From: Cristatella mucedo
Lineage: Eukaryota > Bryozoa > Phylactolaemata > Cristatellidae
Reading direction: 5' to 3'
Length of the DNA stretch: 64,000 bases
NCBI GenBank assembly: GCA_009760855.2
Contig: WPIO01000018.1
Coordinates: 62,001-126,000 of the forward strand
Notes under the pieces: generated by a model
What the model saw: only the letters and a program-made list of their open reading frames with translations
What the model was told of the DNA's origin: nothing
The model's database searches: none
Position numbers and translations under genes: made by a program
Shown here: piece by piece, positions 11,995-23,454 of the stretch
How positions within the stretch are numbered: the first letter of the stretch is position 1
How the letters are laid out: every line of letters begins with the position of its first letter

Positions 11995-12465
11995 ATTTCC
12001 CCCACCAGGCGAAGGATCGTACCACCCGCTATTCCGAATCTAACTGTTTACCTACACCTCGTACAAACCTCAAATCCTTTGGAGACCGCGAATTTAGTTC
12101 GTATACTCCCAAAACCTGGGACTCACTCCCGACTTGCGCCACGACATCCCCTGACTTGACCCCGTTTAAAAAAAGAATTAAAAACGCACCTATTTATTAC
12201 AGCATTTAGTGGGTCCCTGTGATTCGTCTTTCATGTGCTTATGCGTCCTGATTTTGTTGCATGCTGCCACTAATCAGACTTGCATGATGACCCTGTGCAC
12301 GTCACCCCTAACCATTTTAATCATGCTGTTTGTCAAGCATGATACCACTCACCATTCAATTGTGTTTTCTTTACGCCAAATGTAAAGCGCCTAGAAAGAG
12401 ATTAAGTTCTCCGAGGGCTTTTTATCAAGTGTAAATTGTTATGATTATTATTATAGACTTTTGAT
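11995..12465 (+). mobile_element. LINE A 3' end
   Basis: Degraded plus-strand copy: the HQAKHRTTRFSESN-like terminal protein region, UTR, tail hairpin (about 12385-12425) and ATT/TTA repeats. Confidence 0.85.
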
Positions 12466-12757
12466 TAGCATGGGATTTAGAAATGGCTGGAAATAGCAGT
12501 GGGCGAATCTCGTAGATACTTAAACGTATTCTGGGGTGTTTCTATGACACGCTGCCGCATATGCACGATTTATCAAATATCAGGTCAACAAGGGCACGAT
12601 TTACAGAACACTAGCGCTCGTTTTTGGCTGCCCTCACAGTCTGGGTCTCGAAGTTTAGCTGCACCGATCGACGCGAGCTCGCCGCTTAGCTGATTAGTGT
12701 ATTCCGGAAAGCATTAGCGCAGAAATCGCTTCCTCTGCTAATGCTTAGCTCCAAAAG
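12466..12757. other. Unassigned spacer
   Basis: No gene recognised. The stretch AGCATTAGC...GCTAATGCTT near 12708-12747 is a loose inverted repeat. Confidence 0.3.
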
Positions 12758-12919
12758 ATGCTCTCACGAGGAGGAGGAGCTGTCTTGTCGGCTCCCTTCT
12801 GCGTCCAATGCGGAGCGGCGGCGGACGAGTTGACGGAGTGGTCCGACGTCAACAATTCTGAAAGCAGTCTACCAAGCCCACAGCTCGAGCGCGAAATTCC
12901 TGGCTACTCTTTCAAGTAA
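12758..12919 (+). CDS. Small ORF, 53 residues, uncertain
   Basis: An ATG-initiated frame with an in-frame TAG four codons upstream. The peptide has an ordinary, non-repetitive composition: CVQC near residue 16, then an acidic and Ser-rich stretch ending in PGYSFK. The last codons overlap a possible donor (CAA|GTAACT), so it could be a first exon instead of a complete gene. No domain was recognised; chance is quite possible. Confidence 0.22.
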   Translation: MLSRGGGAVLSAPFCVQCGAAADELTEWSDVNNSESSLPSPQLEREIPGYSFK

Positions 12920-13028
12920 CTGATCGGAGAGCTCACCGGTACGTCGCACGCTTACTTACTGGATCGGGTGGAAGTAACAACAGCAACGGATTCGCTTGTG
13001 GGATCGGCATTGTGCACACGTCGGCAAA

Positions 13029-13036
13029 TTATATAA
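13029..13036 (+). promoter_or_regulatory. TATATAAAG, possible TATA box
   Basis: TATATAAAG at 13029 and a second TATAAAAG near 13121 lie upstream of an unrecognised 115-codon plus frame (13012-13359). There is no independent evidence for transcription. Confidence 0.2.
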
Positions 13037-13563
13037 AGAGCCGGGGCAGCTCATACATAGGCAGTCAACCGGAAGCAGAACAGCTCTCGAGCTGTTCACG
13101 CTCTTGGCGATTCGCAAAATATAAAAGCCGCCAGGAGTTTCGAGGCGGCTTACGTCTCGGCACCGCAGCTGAAACAATATACAGTTTATCTGTAAATGTG
13201 ATTGTAAAGGCAATGTTTTTTAACCAAAGTGGTTTCGCGAGAGACCAGCTCACATGCGGCTACGTAGTTTCAAGATATTTTATTTATGTCACTTCGCAGA
13301 AGCACAACATGGAATGTAGGAATTTATTCCGTCACAGCGTCCTTAATCAAATCTCATAGCTAATCGCCTCCCTGATCGTCGCACTGCTGAGCATTTTGAG
13401 CTTTGACGTCGACGTACTTTACGGTATACAAAAATGACTCTGCCACACTTGAAAAATCTTTCACCGCCAGAGTACAAATATAAAGCTTTTGCGCATTGCA
13501 CGAGCACCGCTGAGCAATCTGTAAGTGATGTCCAGCGTAAAAGCGGATGGACATAGGTCTACT

Positions 13564-14067
13564 TCAATAAGCGCCTACGTACACAAGAGCGCGCACATGT
13601 GTGTCAGAGTAGCTGTCAAAAGAAAAGACAATCTCAGGCCTCTTAGGCGAGCACCATCGACCGCCATGTTTATTATTCCTCGGTTGCTTCTTGCGTCTTC
13701 GTACTCTCTTTAATTGCTTGGGTTCAAGATCGTCGAGCCACCATTCCATATTGGACTCAACATCGCTTTCCTCATCCAATGTATTGCCAAAGTCGAGATG
13801 AGCGGTGACTGCCTCGCTTTCGATCTCGACGTCAGCGCCACCGTCACGGATAGGCTTCGCCGTGTCACTCTCAGCTAAGGAGCCGGGCGACGTAGCGTCT
13901 AGGGGAGTGGCTAAGGGGACCGATCGTGAGCTATCGCTCGTGATCTTCACCGCTCTCATGCAGCGTCTGGCAGCGAGCCTCGACAGCTGCATCGCAGTCC
14001 AGCTGAAGTGCAGCGGCCGCGCTGGCGGCCTGGCACCACTCGTCGGAGGACGAGGCGCGAACTGCAA
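13564..14067 (-). CDS. ORF of 167 codons, unknown, possible exon
   Basis: The central part (roughly residues 75-135) reads like real protein. An acidic segment (LDEESDVESNMEWWLDDLEP) is followed by a strongly basic one (KRVRRRKKQPRNNK) that could be a nuclear localisation signal. The first 70 codons are GC-rich and look like chance. It may contain one true exon, or a remnant of a transposase N-terminus. I do not recognise the family. Confidence 0.28.
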   Translation of the reverse strand: MQFAPRPPTSGARPPARPLHFSWTAMQLSRLAARRCMRAVKITSDSSRSVPLATPLDATSPGSLAESDTAKPIRDGGADVEIESEAVTAHLDFGNTLDEESDVESNMEWWLDDLEPKQLKRVRRRKKQPRNNKHGGRWCSPKRPEIVFSFDSYSDTHVRALVYVGAY

Positions 14068-14309
14068 AGCAGCAAGGGCAGCGTGGGTGCAGCGCTCTGC
14101 TCATCTGCTCCAGCGGGGACTTACGACGAATGGCACCGCGACTCACCGACCGTAGCAGGGAAGCCATTGGCACAGGGGATAGCCGCAGACAACTAGGGCC
14201 CATTCCATCCTACGAGGAGTGTCGGTCAGACAAACCACAAACTGGACTAGTTGCTCTTTCATACTGCAGTTCATAAAACAAACGGTGCGAGCAGCAGAAA
14301 CTCGCGATT

Positions 14310-14757
<448 letters not shown>

Positions 14758-15067
14758 TCAAGCCGAGCATCATTCACGAGCAATTTCCAGAGGGAGGACA
14801 ATTTTCTAAAAAAAAAAACCTAGAAAGATTATTTTGCAAGGCCAATGTTTTCTATTTACCTCAAGAGACATATGCTTGCGCACAGAAGGGACAATCGGGC
14901 CGCCTAGTGTATCGTCGCACAGTCGCACAGGGTATGTTCTGTGCTTCGGATTGTTAGCGTCTCCAGCACCTGCATCGGCCTTGCTGCTTAAAACATGGTC
15001 ATTGCTGTTTGCCTCTTCGGCATTGCTGAATGCTACGCTGCAACAAATGAACGCTCACCATTTAGGC

Positions 15068-15420
15068 GCATCAAACAACGTATGCATCAAACAACGTATG
15101 CATCAAACAACGAATGCATCAAACAACGTATGCATCAAACAACGTATGCATCAAACAACGTATGCATCAAGCAACGTATGCATCAAACAACGTATGCATT
15201 AAGCAACGTATGCATCAAACAACGTATGCATCAAACAATGTATGCACCAAACAACGTATGCATCAAGCAACGTATGCATCAAACAAAGTATGCATCAAGC
15301 AACGTATGCATCAAGCAACGTATGCATCAAACAACGTATGCATCAAACAACGTATGCATCAAACAACGTATGCATCAAGCAAACGTATGCATCAAACAAC
15401 GTATGCCTCAAACAACGTAT
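15068..15420. repeat. 16-bp minisatellite, about 22 copies
   Basis: The unit GCATCAAACAACGTAT is repeated head to tail. Variants have AAGCAACG for AAACAACG, and one unit has an extra base. Because 16 is not a multiple of 3, all three plus frames stay open and encode the same cycle; this is not evidence of a gene. Confidence 0.97.
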
Positions 15421-15554
15421 GACGACTGCGACGGAGCCGCAGGCCGAAACTAACCATACATCGGACCAGAATGACCGCATTATCTTTTTTGGTTTGTGTG
15501 GCCAAAGACGCTGTCTGCTGCAATCGATTATTGAACCTAATTAATAACCACGCC

Positions 15555-16140
15555 CCAACTGATGTATACGTTTGTGACATCCCGTCTCGACTTCTGCAAC
15601 TCACTACTTGCAAGCCTTCTTGGCTGTGCAATAACGTGCTTAAGGTTGGTGAAAATCTATACACCCAGACTTGTCTGTCGTGAGCATGGAAGTTATCGCA
15701 TTACAACTTACCAACGTACGTCGATTCCCCATCAAGCAACGCATCGACTTCAAGTTTTTGCTACTAACTTTTAGGTCAGTTCATTCTCTTGCCCACCTAT
15801 CCGATCGATTCCCAATCAGGCTAGGCATCATGCCGCCCGTTCTTGTGACTCAAGTAATTTAGCTGAGCCTCGAACCAACCTCACATCTTTTGGCCTTTAC
15901 GCCTTGAAATAAATCCTGGAACTTGCTACAGACATAATAACATCCCTAGATTGACGAAATTTAAAAAGAGCTACAAGATTACCTGTTCCATCCAGCATTT
16001 ACTTCGCCCCGCGTATAGTCCTTGATCGGTTAATGCTATCTGTAATGGTATATGTTTGTGTAACTGACTTAGTTTACTTCCTATCGGCCTGTGGGAAGTC
16101 CTAGAAAGAGATTTAGTTACATAGGGTGCTACACAAATTC
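15555..16140 (+). mobile_element. Old LINE A fragment
   Basis: Strongly decayed plus-strand copy: FVTSRLDFCNSLL, then the VKQRIDFK-like block, and a degraded tail hairpin near 16100. Many substitutions mark it as among the oldest copies here. Confidence 0.78.
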
Positions 16141-16144
16141 ATCT

Positions 16145-16540
16145 ACCTTTGTAATTGTGAATGCACCTTAATCCCGCAAGCAGCAATCACTGCTGACTCG
16201 CTTGCCCGCCCGAATAAAAGGAAAGTCCGCGAAGTTTTCAGAAAATAAATTCATATGACGAAATTCGCTCTTGCAGTGAAACTTGAAACAGATTTTAAAA
16301 TTCAGTAACTAAAAAGTTCCAAAAGTTTCGAATTCGAATATATGATGCAATCAATTATCCAAGAAAAATGGTAAGTTATACAAGTATTGGTTTGCATAAA
16401 TAAGGCAGCTGCGAGTGAGCAAGGCCATTAGTTGCAATGAAAATATGCAATGCAGCAAAACTCGAGATGTAGTGACGCTATAATGATAAAGAGTGAACGA
16501 AAGTGAACACTAGCGGGTTTGATTGAGCATTTAACAGTCT
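16145..16540. other. AT-rich unassigned spacer
   Basis: AT-rich. A good donor-like site (ATG|GTAAGT near 16369-16376) is present, but no open exon reaches it from a credible acceptor. Confidence 0.3.
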
Positions 16541-16544
16541 CGAT

Positions 16545-17025
16545 ATGCTTCTTCAGAATGGGCCGATAGCTTTTTCTTTTGATGAGACTTGAAAGGTTTA
16601 ATGGGGTGACGCACGTTAGGTGAGCAGCTCCAGGTTTGGTTTATGCAGGGGCACGCGGTTTACTGTAACGTGGCAGTAAGGGCTGGCAATCGCGATGCTA
16701 ATGACAGACAATCCCAGCTGCATAGTTTTGCATCAATTGTAAGCATCTCATTGAGCACGCCGGAAGAGCCGTGAGCTGAGTCTCGAGTTACAAATGACGT
16801 GATAGAATCTCACAATGCACGGACCAACCTAGGAGTGGTATCCCTGTCTATGCAGGCCCAAGTTTTGCAATGTTAAGCACATGAAATTAGGCAGACTTGA
16901 CTGTGGAACCGACGCGGTCGTCTAGTGAAAGTTCACTTTGTACACGGAGAGCCACAGTGCACGTAGGCGCCTGTAGGAGACATGCGGGCTCAGTCCATTT
17001 TGAGGGTAAGCTTTTAAATCTCTAA
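16545..17025 (-). mobile_element. Old LINE A fragment
   Basis: Decayed minus-strand copy of the C-terminal RT region, recognisable by the ACAGACAATCCCAGCTGCA, TGCACGGACCAA and TGATGTGGTCGTCTA-type blocks shared with other copies. Confidence 0.75.
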
Positions 17026-17039
17026 TTATTGCAGATCAC

Positions 17040-18250
17040 ACTGATCTATCCTGGAAAAGGCCGAGTTAAGTGGCTACATTAGCAAAGTGGAATCATAGCT
17101 GCTCAATATAAAAACAGTGCTGACGCCCAAAATTAACCATTTCCTTAACGGCTCCTAGGTCAGCAACTTACGTTGTGATCATTGTGGTGATCTAGCAGAT
17201 CGCTTATCTAGCCTGTTTTTGGCAAAATAGATGAGAGATCAGAGAGTCCATCCTCAATGTTACATCCTCGGTGGATTCATCCCCCCAGTTCCTTGCTTTA
17301 TCTCAATGTCCACCTCTGCCATCCCACCGGCCACTTATGACCTCATCTTGAAGTTCATCTGCAATTCTACGATGACTACAAACGATCAAGCACCTATACC
17401 CAATATTCTCATTCTGAAATGCACGGAATTGCTGCTGTGCTTCATGAATAATATAATAAATATTTCCTCAGCCTCAGATCTTGTCCCCCCAGCCTTAAGA
17501 AGGCTGTCGCTAGGCCACTCATTAAGAAGACAACACTATAACAGGAGAGCAACTTTTACCCAGTCTTCCCACTACCGTTACAGTAAAAGACACTGAAGCA
17601 ATTAGTGGCAGACTAGCTAAACTCACATATCAAAACTTCAATCCGAGGAAGCAAGTTCTAGTAAGATTTTAGTCGGCTGGTCACTACCCCGAGTCAGCAC
17701 GGCTGTGAATAAATGACAACCTTCCCACGAATGCTGACTTGGACAGCCTGTCTGCTTGTTTTGCTTTATCCTTTTGGCAGCATTTTAAACTATCGATCAC
17801 AGAGTCCTTCTTGAGTGCCTGCTATCTCGCCTGGTTATCGCTAGCACCAAACCACAGTGGGTTTAGGTGCTATCTCATTGAAAGAATTTAGAGCATTGAT
17901 TTCAATGGGCGAGAGTCATCCGAAGAATTATTAAAGTACGGGTTACTTAGAGTTACTGTGATTGGTCCTCTTCTTTTCACAGTCTATATTCTCCTTCTTG
18001 CTGATATGATTGCCAGGCACAATCCAGGCTTTCACTTCTACGCAGATGACACACACACACAGCTGTACGAATGCTTTGATCCCTCGCAGCCCTCCAGCAC
18101 GTCTAACTCTCTCAGCCCTGTTGCTGCACGTATTGACGACATCCGAATATAATTGGCAGCAAACTTTCTTAAATTGAGCGACGATAAAACCAACTTACTC
18201 GTTACAGACAAACCAAGCGAGATTCAGGAACTGACAATTCGCACGTGGCC
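17040..18250 (+). mobile_element. Old LINE A fragment (RT core)
   Basis: Plus-strand RT N-terminal part (17230-17600), the AFDTIDH region in broken frames near 17790, then FYADD at about 18030-18050. The catalytic block is followed by a short CA expansion that inserts His-Thr (DDTHTQLY). Confidence 0.82.
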
Positions 18251-18254
18251 AGTG

Positions 18255-18885
18255 GCTCCGGTTCTGGCAGACGGACAGCTGTGAGCTTACACTCCTTCTA
18301 GCACTCTATAAACATGTATTCCTTGATTACTAGTAATAAATCTGACGAAAAGTCCTTTGTGAACACATGGAAATGTATCACTACGAAATATTTTAGCATC
18401 ATTGGAGACCATAATGTAAAAGCAGAACGACGTATCCTTGACTTGGCTAGATGCTTACCGACTAACTTTGGTAGCAATGACTGCATGCTGCTTATGCTGA
18501 TGAGCAGCCGGTTGGGGTTCTCCGTCCTTTCCTGTAGAGCTGCTCAAAGCGGCAACAGGTGACAACAAGACATCGACGATGGCTGGAGTGGAGGTGAGCT
18601 TGAAAATAGCATTCGCCGGAGTAGTGCTTCGAGGACTTGTCTACAGCAAAGCGACTGAGTCCTGAGGTGCACAATGAAAGGCAAATACAAATAGGGAAGT
18701 GGCTCAAGCAGCAGCTAAAGCCTAGATGATTTAATAGCATCATTTTAGATAGAGGCAGCCGAGCCTCAACAGATACGGCCATGCTTGCCATGGGAAACCA
18801 AGGAGCCTACGACCATAATCGTGAAGAGTGAGCACCTCACCCCAGGGTTAAGACCCAGTGACAAGCCACCTGACTTGCAACAGCT
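18255..18885. other. Low-copy spacer
   Basis: Non-repetitive sequence with open frames on both strands around 18298-18562 and the exon candidate at 18538-18593. Confidence 0.3.
18538..18593 (+). CDS. Candidate internal exon, unknown protein
   Basis: A pyrimidine-rich acceptor (CTCCGTCCTTTCCTGTAG) precedes it and GAG|GTGAGC follows. Read with two leading bases, it gives 18 codons (LLKAATGDNKTSTMAGVE) with no stop and leaves in phase 0. Both splice sites are close to consensus and no repeat overlaps. No partner exon was confirmed, so it may be chance. Reading through the donor also stays open to 18664. Confidence 0.3.
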
Positions 18886-18892
18886 GTGCGCA

Positions 18893-19105
18893 CGTGCACG
18901 TGTGTGTGTGTGTGTGTGCGTGTGTGTGCTCGCATGCGTGTGCGTGCAAGCGTGTCTGTGGGTGTGCCACTGTGTGTGTGTGTGTGTGTGTGTGCGAGTG
19001 CAAGCATGCACTTGCATGTGCGAGGCAAGTGTGTGCAGTGCAGATGCGTGTATGTGATTGTGCGCATGTGTGCGTGTGTGCCTGTCCGTGCAGGCGCTAG
19101 TGTGC
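18893..19105. repeat. (GT)n microsatellite
   Basis: GT runs interrupted by GC-containing variants, about 210 bp. Confidence 0.95.
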
Positions 19106-19435
19106 ATGTGCGAGCACGCTTGGTTAAGTGGGTGGTGGGTGGGTGTGTTTATGTGGGCAGATAGTTACATAGCTCATCTCTCGAGCTTAACACTTGCATC
19201 GAGCTGACAAAACCACGACTAGATTTAATAGCAATAGGTTATCATTCGTGAGTTGCAAGCTAGTCAAATTTCAGAAAAAATGCATGAGTGAATATAAAAC
19301 AGGTGTACTTCAATTACGAAGACAAGAGTGAATCCAGTGGGAGCCTTAAATAGGACTGAGGCAAAAACGAGAAACAAAAAAGGTCACAAGATGCGATAAA
19401 GATAAAAGGTGAACATAGTAAACAGGAGTAGTTAC

Positions 19436-19556
19436 AGTGCAGGAATCCTCTCCAGTAGATGCCACTCTCTCGCTTCGTTCAGCAGGTGGCACATCGCTGG
19501 CTTCTGCACCATCTACAATCAAGGACCAACAGCTATGTACTGCGGTTTTATTAAGG
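19436..19556. other. Region with exon-like signals on both strands
   Basis: Plus strand: a strong acceptor (CTCTCTCGCTTCGTTCAG, ending 19480) and ATTAAG|GTAAAC at 19556 bound a frame reading WHIAGFCTIYNQGPTAMYCGFIK. Minus strand: acceptor ...TTGATTGTAG, exon 19512-19436, and donor ACT|GTAACT bound a 25-codon acidic frame (GAEASDVPPAERSERV...), which could be a later exon of the RIIa gene at 26.6 kb. At most one is real; I cannot choose. Confidence 0.3.
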
Positions 19557-19619
19557 TAAACGTCTAAATTTGCAGTGATCTGAGTAACAAAAACGATGCT
19601 GCTCTACTAGCGCGGTTTC

Positions 19620-19725
19620 ACGAAGCGAGGTAGTAACGTGCTCGCCTGCAAGCAGGGTCGGTGATGGCACTTTACGGCCCAGATCGTGGGCTCGAGTCCT
19701 GAAGAATCCTGGGAATTCTTCTTCA
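19620..19725 (+). mobile_element. Degraded tRNA-like SINE head
   Basis: Contains GTGCTCGCCT, then a B-box-like GTGGGCTCGAGTCC spaced as in SINE family S1, without a clear tail. Confidence 0.4.
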
Positions 19726-20150
19726 TTAGTTATTAATTAGCCATTGCTGGACTGGCGTTAGCTTTTATGGCTTTTCTGCCCGCTGTAGAAACGCTGCCGC
19801 TGAATCAGCTTTAGCCAGTGCTTTACTTTAAGAGCACGAAATTTGGTGCTAGCACGATGGACTCTCCAACTAAGTTGGCATGATCCGTTGACAGCTACAC
19901 GGCTCCAGCCACGTTGAAATTGCTCCCGCACGAGCCTGGGGCAAAGTGCAGGGTCTGCTGGTACACAGGCTAGGATTACTTAGTGCAGAGACTGCTGTCA
20001 ACAAAAAAAAGACTGCCGTGTTTACCATACGAGGCACGACGTTGTGACTACAAATGATCATCACAAAAGTGAGCTCGCGACCAGTGAATCCTTACTCGTG
20101 AGCAACTCTCAATTGGCACTTGGTTTGAAATGTATGCAACAGTTGGAATC
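19726..20150. other. Unassigned low-copy spacer
   Basis: The minus strand has a very good acceptor (T9 tract then GTTGACAG, near 19987-20005) before an open but unrecognised frame. No gene can be supported. Confidence 0.3.
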
Positions 20151-20151
20151 T

Positions 20152-20618
20152 TTGCTTTGATAACTCCCAGCCCTCCAGAACGTCGAATTCTCTCAACTTC
20201 CTTACTGCACGTATTGATGACATCTGCACGTGGATGGCAGCGTATTTTCGTAAATCGAATGATGATACAAGTAACTTACTAGTTATGGGCAAACCAAGTG
20301 TGATTCCGAAATTGGAAAGGCTGACGCTCAACGTCGGCTCTGCCAGCATATCTTCTGTTGAATCTGCACGAAATCTAGGTGTCATATTCCAAAGTGACAT
20401 TTCTTTTAATGACCACATCAGCTCCACAATCAAGTCTGCCTGCTATCAGCCACATTACATTGCTAAAATTTGGGCTTGTTTAGGGATAAATAGGAATATA
20501 GGGATAGGGAACCACAGATAGGGAAACCGCATCCAAGTTGGTCCATGCATCTGTGATATCCCGTCTTTACTGCTGTTGCTTACTGCTAGCAGGTCTACCG
20601 GCATGCGCAATCAGGCCC
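20152..20618 (+). mobile_element. LINE A fragment
   Basis: Plus-strand part from SQPSRTSNSLN through FQSDISFNDHISS and into the VHA-ISRL block, with a short GGGATA/AGGGATA duplication near 20485-20522. Confidence 0.85.
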
Positions 20619-20845
20619 ATGGAATAGCATACCACTTTTATGCTGACGATGCTCAGCTGTATTCGTCGTTTAAACCGTCAGAACCTTGTGCAGCAATTGA
20701 TAAACTGAATGCTTGGCTTGCCGACATTCGATCGTGGATGTCGGAAAACTTCTTGAAACTAAATGACAATAAAACCGAACTGCAGCTCATAGGACACCGT
20801 AAGCATGTGGCTGCATTCAAAGGCTGTGATCTGTGTGAATGATGA
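20619..20845 (+). mobile_element. LINE B RT fragment
   Basis: Encodes HFYADDAQLYSSF, then SWMSENFLKLNDNKTELQLIG: a CR1/L2-like catalytic block clearly distinct from LINE A. It abuts LINE A on both sides. Confidence 0.75.
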
Positions 20846-20849
20846 ATGT

Positions 20850-21005
20850 GAAATTGATGACATTCGCAGACGGATGGCAGCAAACGATCTTAAATTGAAT
20901 GGTGATAAAACCAACTTACTAGTTATGGACGAACCAGGTGTGATTCAGAAATTGGAAAGGCTAATGCTCAAAATCGGCTCTGCCAGCATATCTCATGTTG
21001 AATTT
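20850..21005 (+). mobile_element. LINE A fragment, host of a LINE B insertion
   Basis: Covers the DDIR...LKLNGDKTNLLVM to SASIS region and stops where the LINE B tail begins. The sequence resumes at about 21436. Confidence 0.8.
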
Positions 21006-21435
21006 GTAATGTAATGTAATGTATCTCCGTCAGTAACTCCACAAAGTCAAAAAGACTATGTGGGTGTTACGCAGGAGAGTTTTGTATAGCGCACTCACAG
21101 CCTAAGCGGCTTTCGGTACGCATTTGGTAGCTAACAGACTTCGTCTCACGCAACAAAGAGAAAGTGGGAAGCATAGCAGAGTTAGGAGAGCAGTTGAGGT
21201 AGTGAGTAGCATAGAAGTAGCAGTTCAGGACCGCTGAAAAAGATGTGCCATAGTCGGCAGTTGGAGAGTAGATGTCGTTGCGTAAGAATTGTGGAAGCAA
21301 GTTCCACAGTCTAGGACCTGCAGAGCTAAAGCTTCTGTCGCCAACTGTCTTTAAGCGGAGGAATGGGACAGCTAATTTATCGTCCAAACAGGACCTGAGG
21401 GCGCGAACAGGCTGAAACTTTGTGTCAAATATTTG
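21006..21435 (-). mobile_element. LINE B 3' end nested in LINE A
   Basis: Tail TAATG repeats at 21006, then UTR and terminal coding region on the minus strand, closely matching 8464-8938. Confidence 0.83.
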
Positions 21436-21659
21436 AGCCCTGTTCCAAGGTGACCTTTCACTAGACGACAACATCAGTTCCACAGTCAAGTCTACCTACT
21501 TTGAGCTACTTAACATTGACTAAAATTCGGGCTTGTTTAGACAGGGATAAAACATCTTAGTTTATCCATGCATTTGTGACATCCCGTCTTGACTTCTGTA
21601 ACTCGCTGGTCTACCGGCATGTGCAATCAGGCGCTTACAGCTAGTGCAAAACTCTGCAG
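21436..21659 (+). mobile_element. LINE A fragment, continuation of host
   Basis: Resumes at the CTGTTCCAAGGTGACCTTTC block and runs to AAAACTCTGCAGCTAAGCTT, where copy 21668-23079 interrupts it. The remainder is at 23080-23330. Confidence 0.82.
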
Positions 21660-21667
21660 CTAAGCTT

Positions 21668-23079
21668 AATAATAATAATAACAATGCACTTGATAAAGCG
21701 CCCTCAGAAAACTCAATCTCTCTCTAGGCGCTTTAGATTTGCTGCAAAGGGAAATGCAATTACATGGTGAGTAAAATCATGCTTGAAAACAAACGAAATG
21801 AATAATATGGTTAGGGGTGACATGCACAGGGTCAGCATGCAAGTGTGGTTAGTGGCAGCATGCACAGTGTCGGCATGCATAAGCACATGAAGGACGAATT
21901 ACAGAGACCTACTAAATGCTGTCCTAAATAGGTGTGTTTTTTAAGTTCTTTTTAAATGTGGTCAGGTCAGGAGATGTTCTGACGCAGGTCGGGAGGGAGT
22001 TCCAGGCTTTGGGAGCATACGAACTAAATGCACGGTCTCCAAAGGATTTGAGGTTCGTGCAAGGTATTTGTAGACTGTTGGATTCCGAAAAGCGGGTGGT
22101 ACGATGCCTGGCCTGGTGGGGGGAGTAGATCTGAGAGATAGGCTGGAGATAAAGAATGAAGTGACCTAAAAGTGAGCGACAAAACCTTGAAGTCAATCCG
22201 TTGCTTGACTGGTAGCCAGTGCAGGTCGTCGAGAAGTAGTGTAACGTGGCAACTGCGATATTCACAACAGACAAGCCTAGCTGCAAAGTTTTGCACCAGC
22301 TGCAACCGCCTGATCGCACATGCTGGTAGGCCAGTGAGCAGTGAGTTGCAGAAGTCGAGACGGGATGTCACGAATGCATGGACCAACTTAGACGTGGTAT
22401 CCTTATCTAAACAAGCCCGAGTTTTAGCAATGTTATGAAGCTGAAAATAGGCGGATTTGACTGAGGAGCTGACATGGTCGTCTAACGAGAGGTCGCTTTG
22501 GAATATGACACCTAGATTTCGAGCTGATTCAACAGGAGATATGCTGGCAGAGCCAATTTCGAGCGTTAGCCTTTCCAATTTCTGAATCACACTGGGTTTG
22601 CCCATAACTAGTAAGTTAGTTTTATCGTCGTTCAGTTTAAGAAAATTTGCTGCCATCCATGTGCAGATGTCATCAATACATGGAGCAAGTGAGTTGAGAG
22701 AATTTGAGGTGCTCGAAGGCTGGGAGGGATCAAAGCCAAGGTACAACTGAGTGTCATCCGCATAGAAGTGAAAGCCTAGATTGTGCTCGGTAATCACATC
22801 AGCAAGAGAGAGAGAGAGAGAGAGTATAAACCATGAAAAGAACCGGACCTAGCACGGAGCCCTGAGGTACCCCATATTTCAGAGGTACCTCAGATGATCT
22901 TTGTCCATTCACGTCAATACTCTGGAGTCTCCCACTGAGATAGGACCTGAACCACTGCAGTGCCAGTGATGCCCAGGCGAGATGAGAGGTGCTCTAGAAG
23001 AACTTTGTGATCGATGGTATCAAAAGCTGCCGAAAAACCGAGCAAAACAAGCAGATACACTCTACCCATGTCTGCATTC
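21668..23079 (-). mobile_element. LINE A copy nested in LINE A, with target duplication
   Basis: A 5'-truncated, well preserved minus-strand copy. The frame 22024-22797 covers FYADDTQLY through DLHWLPVKQ with few breaks; a 1-bp G-run slip near 22120 shifts the end. A GA expansion sits at 22802-22823. It is flanked by CTAAGCTT at 21660-21667 and 23080-23087, the duplicated target inside an older LINE A. Confidence 0.93.
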
Positions 23080-23330
23080 CTAAGCTTGTCTGTCGTGAGC
23101 GGCGCAGTTGCCATATCACACGACTTCCACCGACCTGCACTGGCTACCAGTCAGGCGACGCATCGACTTCAAGGTTTGGTTGCTCACTTTTAATTCTTTG
23201 GCTCCATTCATTTGGCCCATTAATTCTTTGGCTCCAGCCTACCTATAAGACCTATCCCCCATCAGACCAAGCATCGTTAAGGACGCACCTGTTCCACTTG
23301 GCTTTTCGAGCTTAGCTTTCTGGCGAAATC
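23080..23330 (+). mobile_element. LINE A fragment, end of host
   Basis: Plus-strand CTTGTCTGTCGTGAGCGGCG onward, the DLHWLP block (YQSGDASTSRF in this frame), with an internal short duplication of TTAATTCTTTGGCTCCA. Confidence 0.8.
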
Positions 23331-23454
23331 GTCTTGTTTGCTCCCTGATTTCCTAAACATGCTAGTATTTCAGAATCCTACTAGGCTGGGGCATACCAAT
23401 CAGTGGCCCCGAGTGTCCTCTCGAGTGCTTTTGCATGCCTTCCAGAGTTGATAT

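Noticed and set aside
13012-13359. 115-codon ORF downstream of TATATAAAG as a gene
   Set aside because: The frame starts before the TATA-like element, has no recognisable motif and no supporting splice or poly(A) signal.
15068-15420. CRISPR-like array
   Set aside because: The 16-bp units are directly contiguous, without unique spacers, in eukaryotic DNA: a minisatellite.
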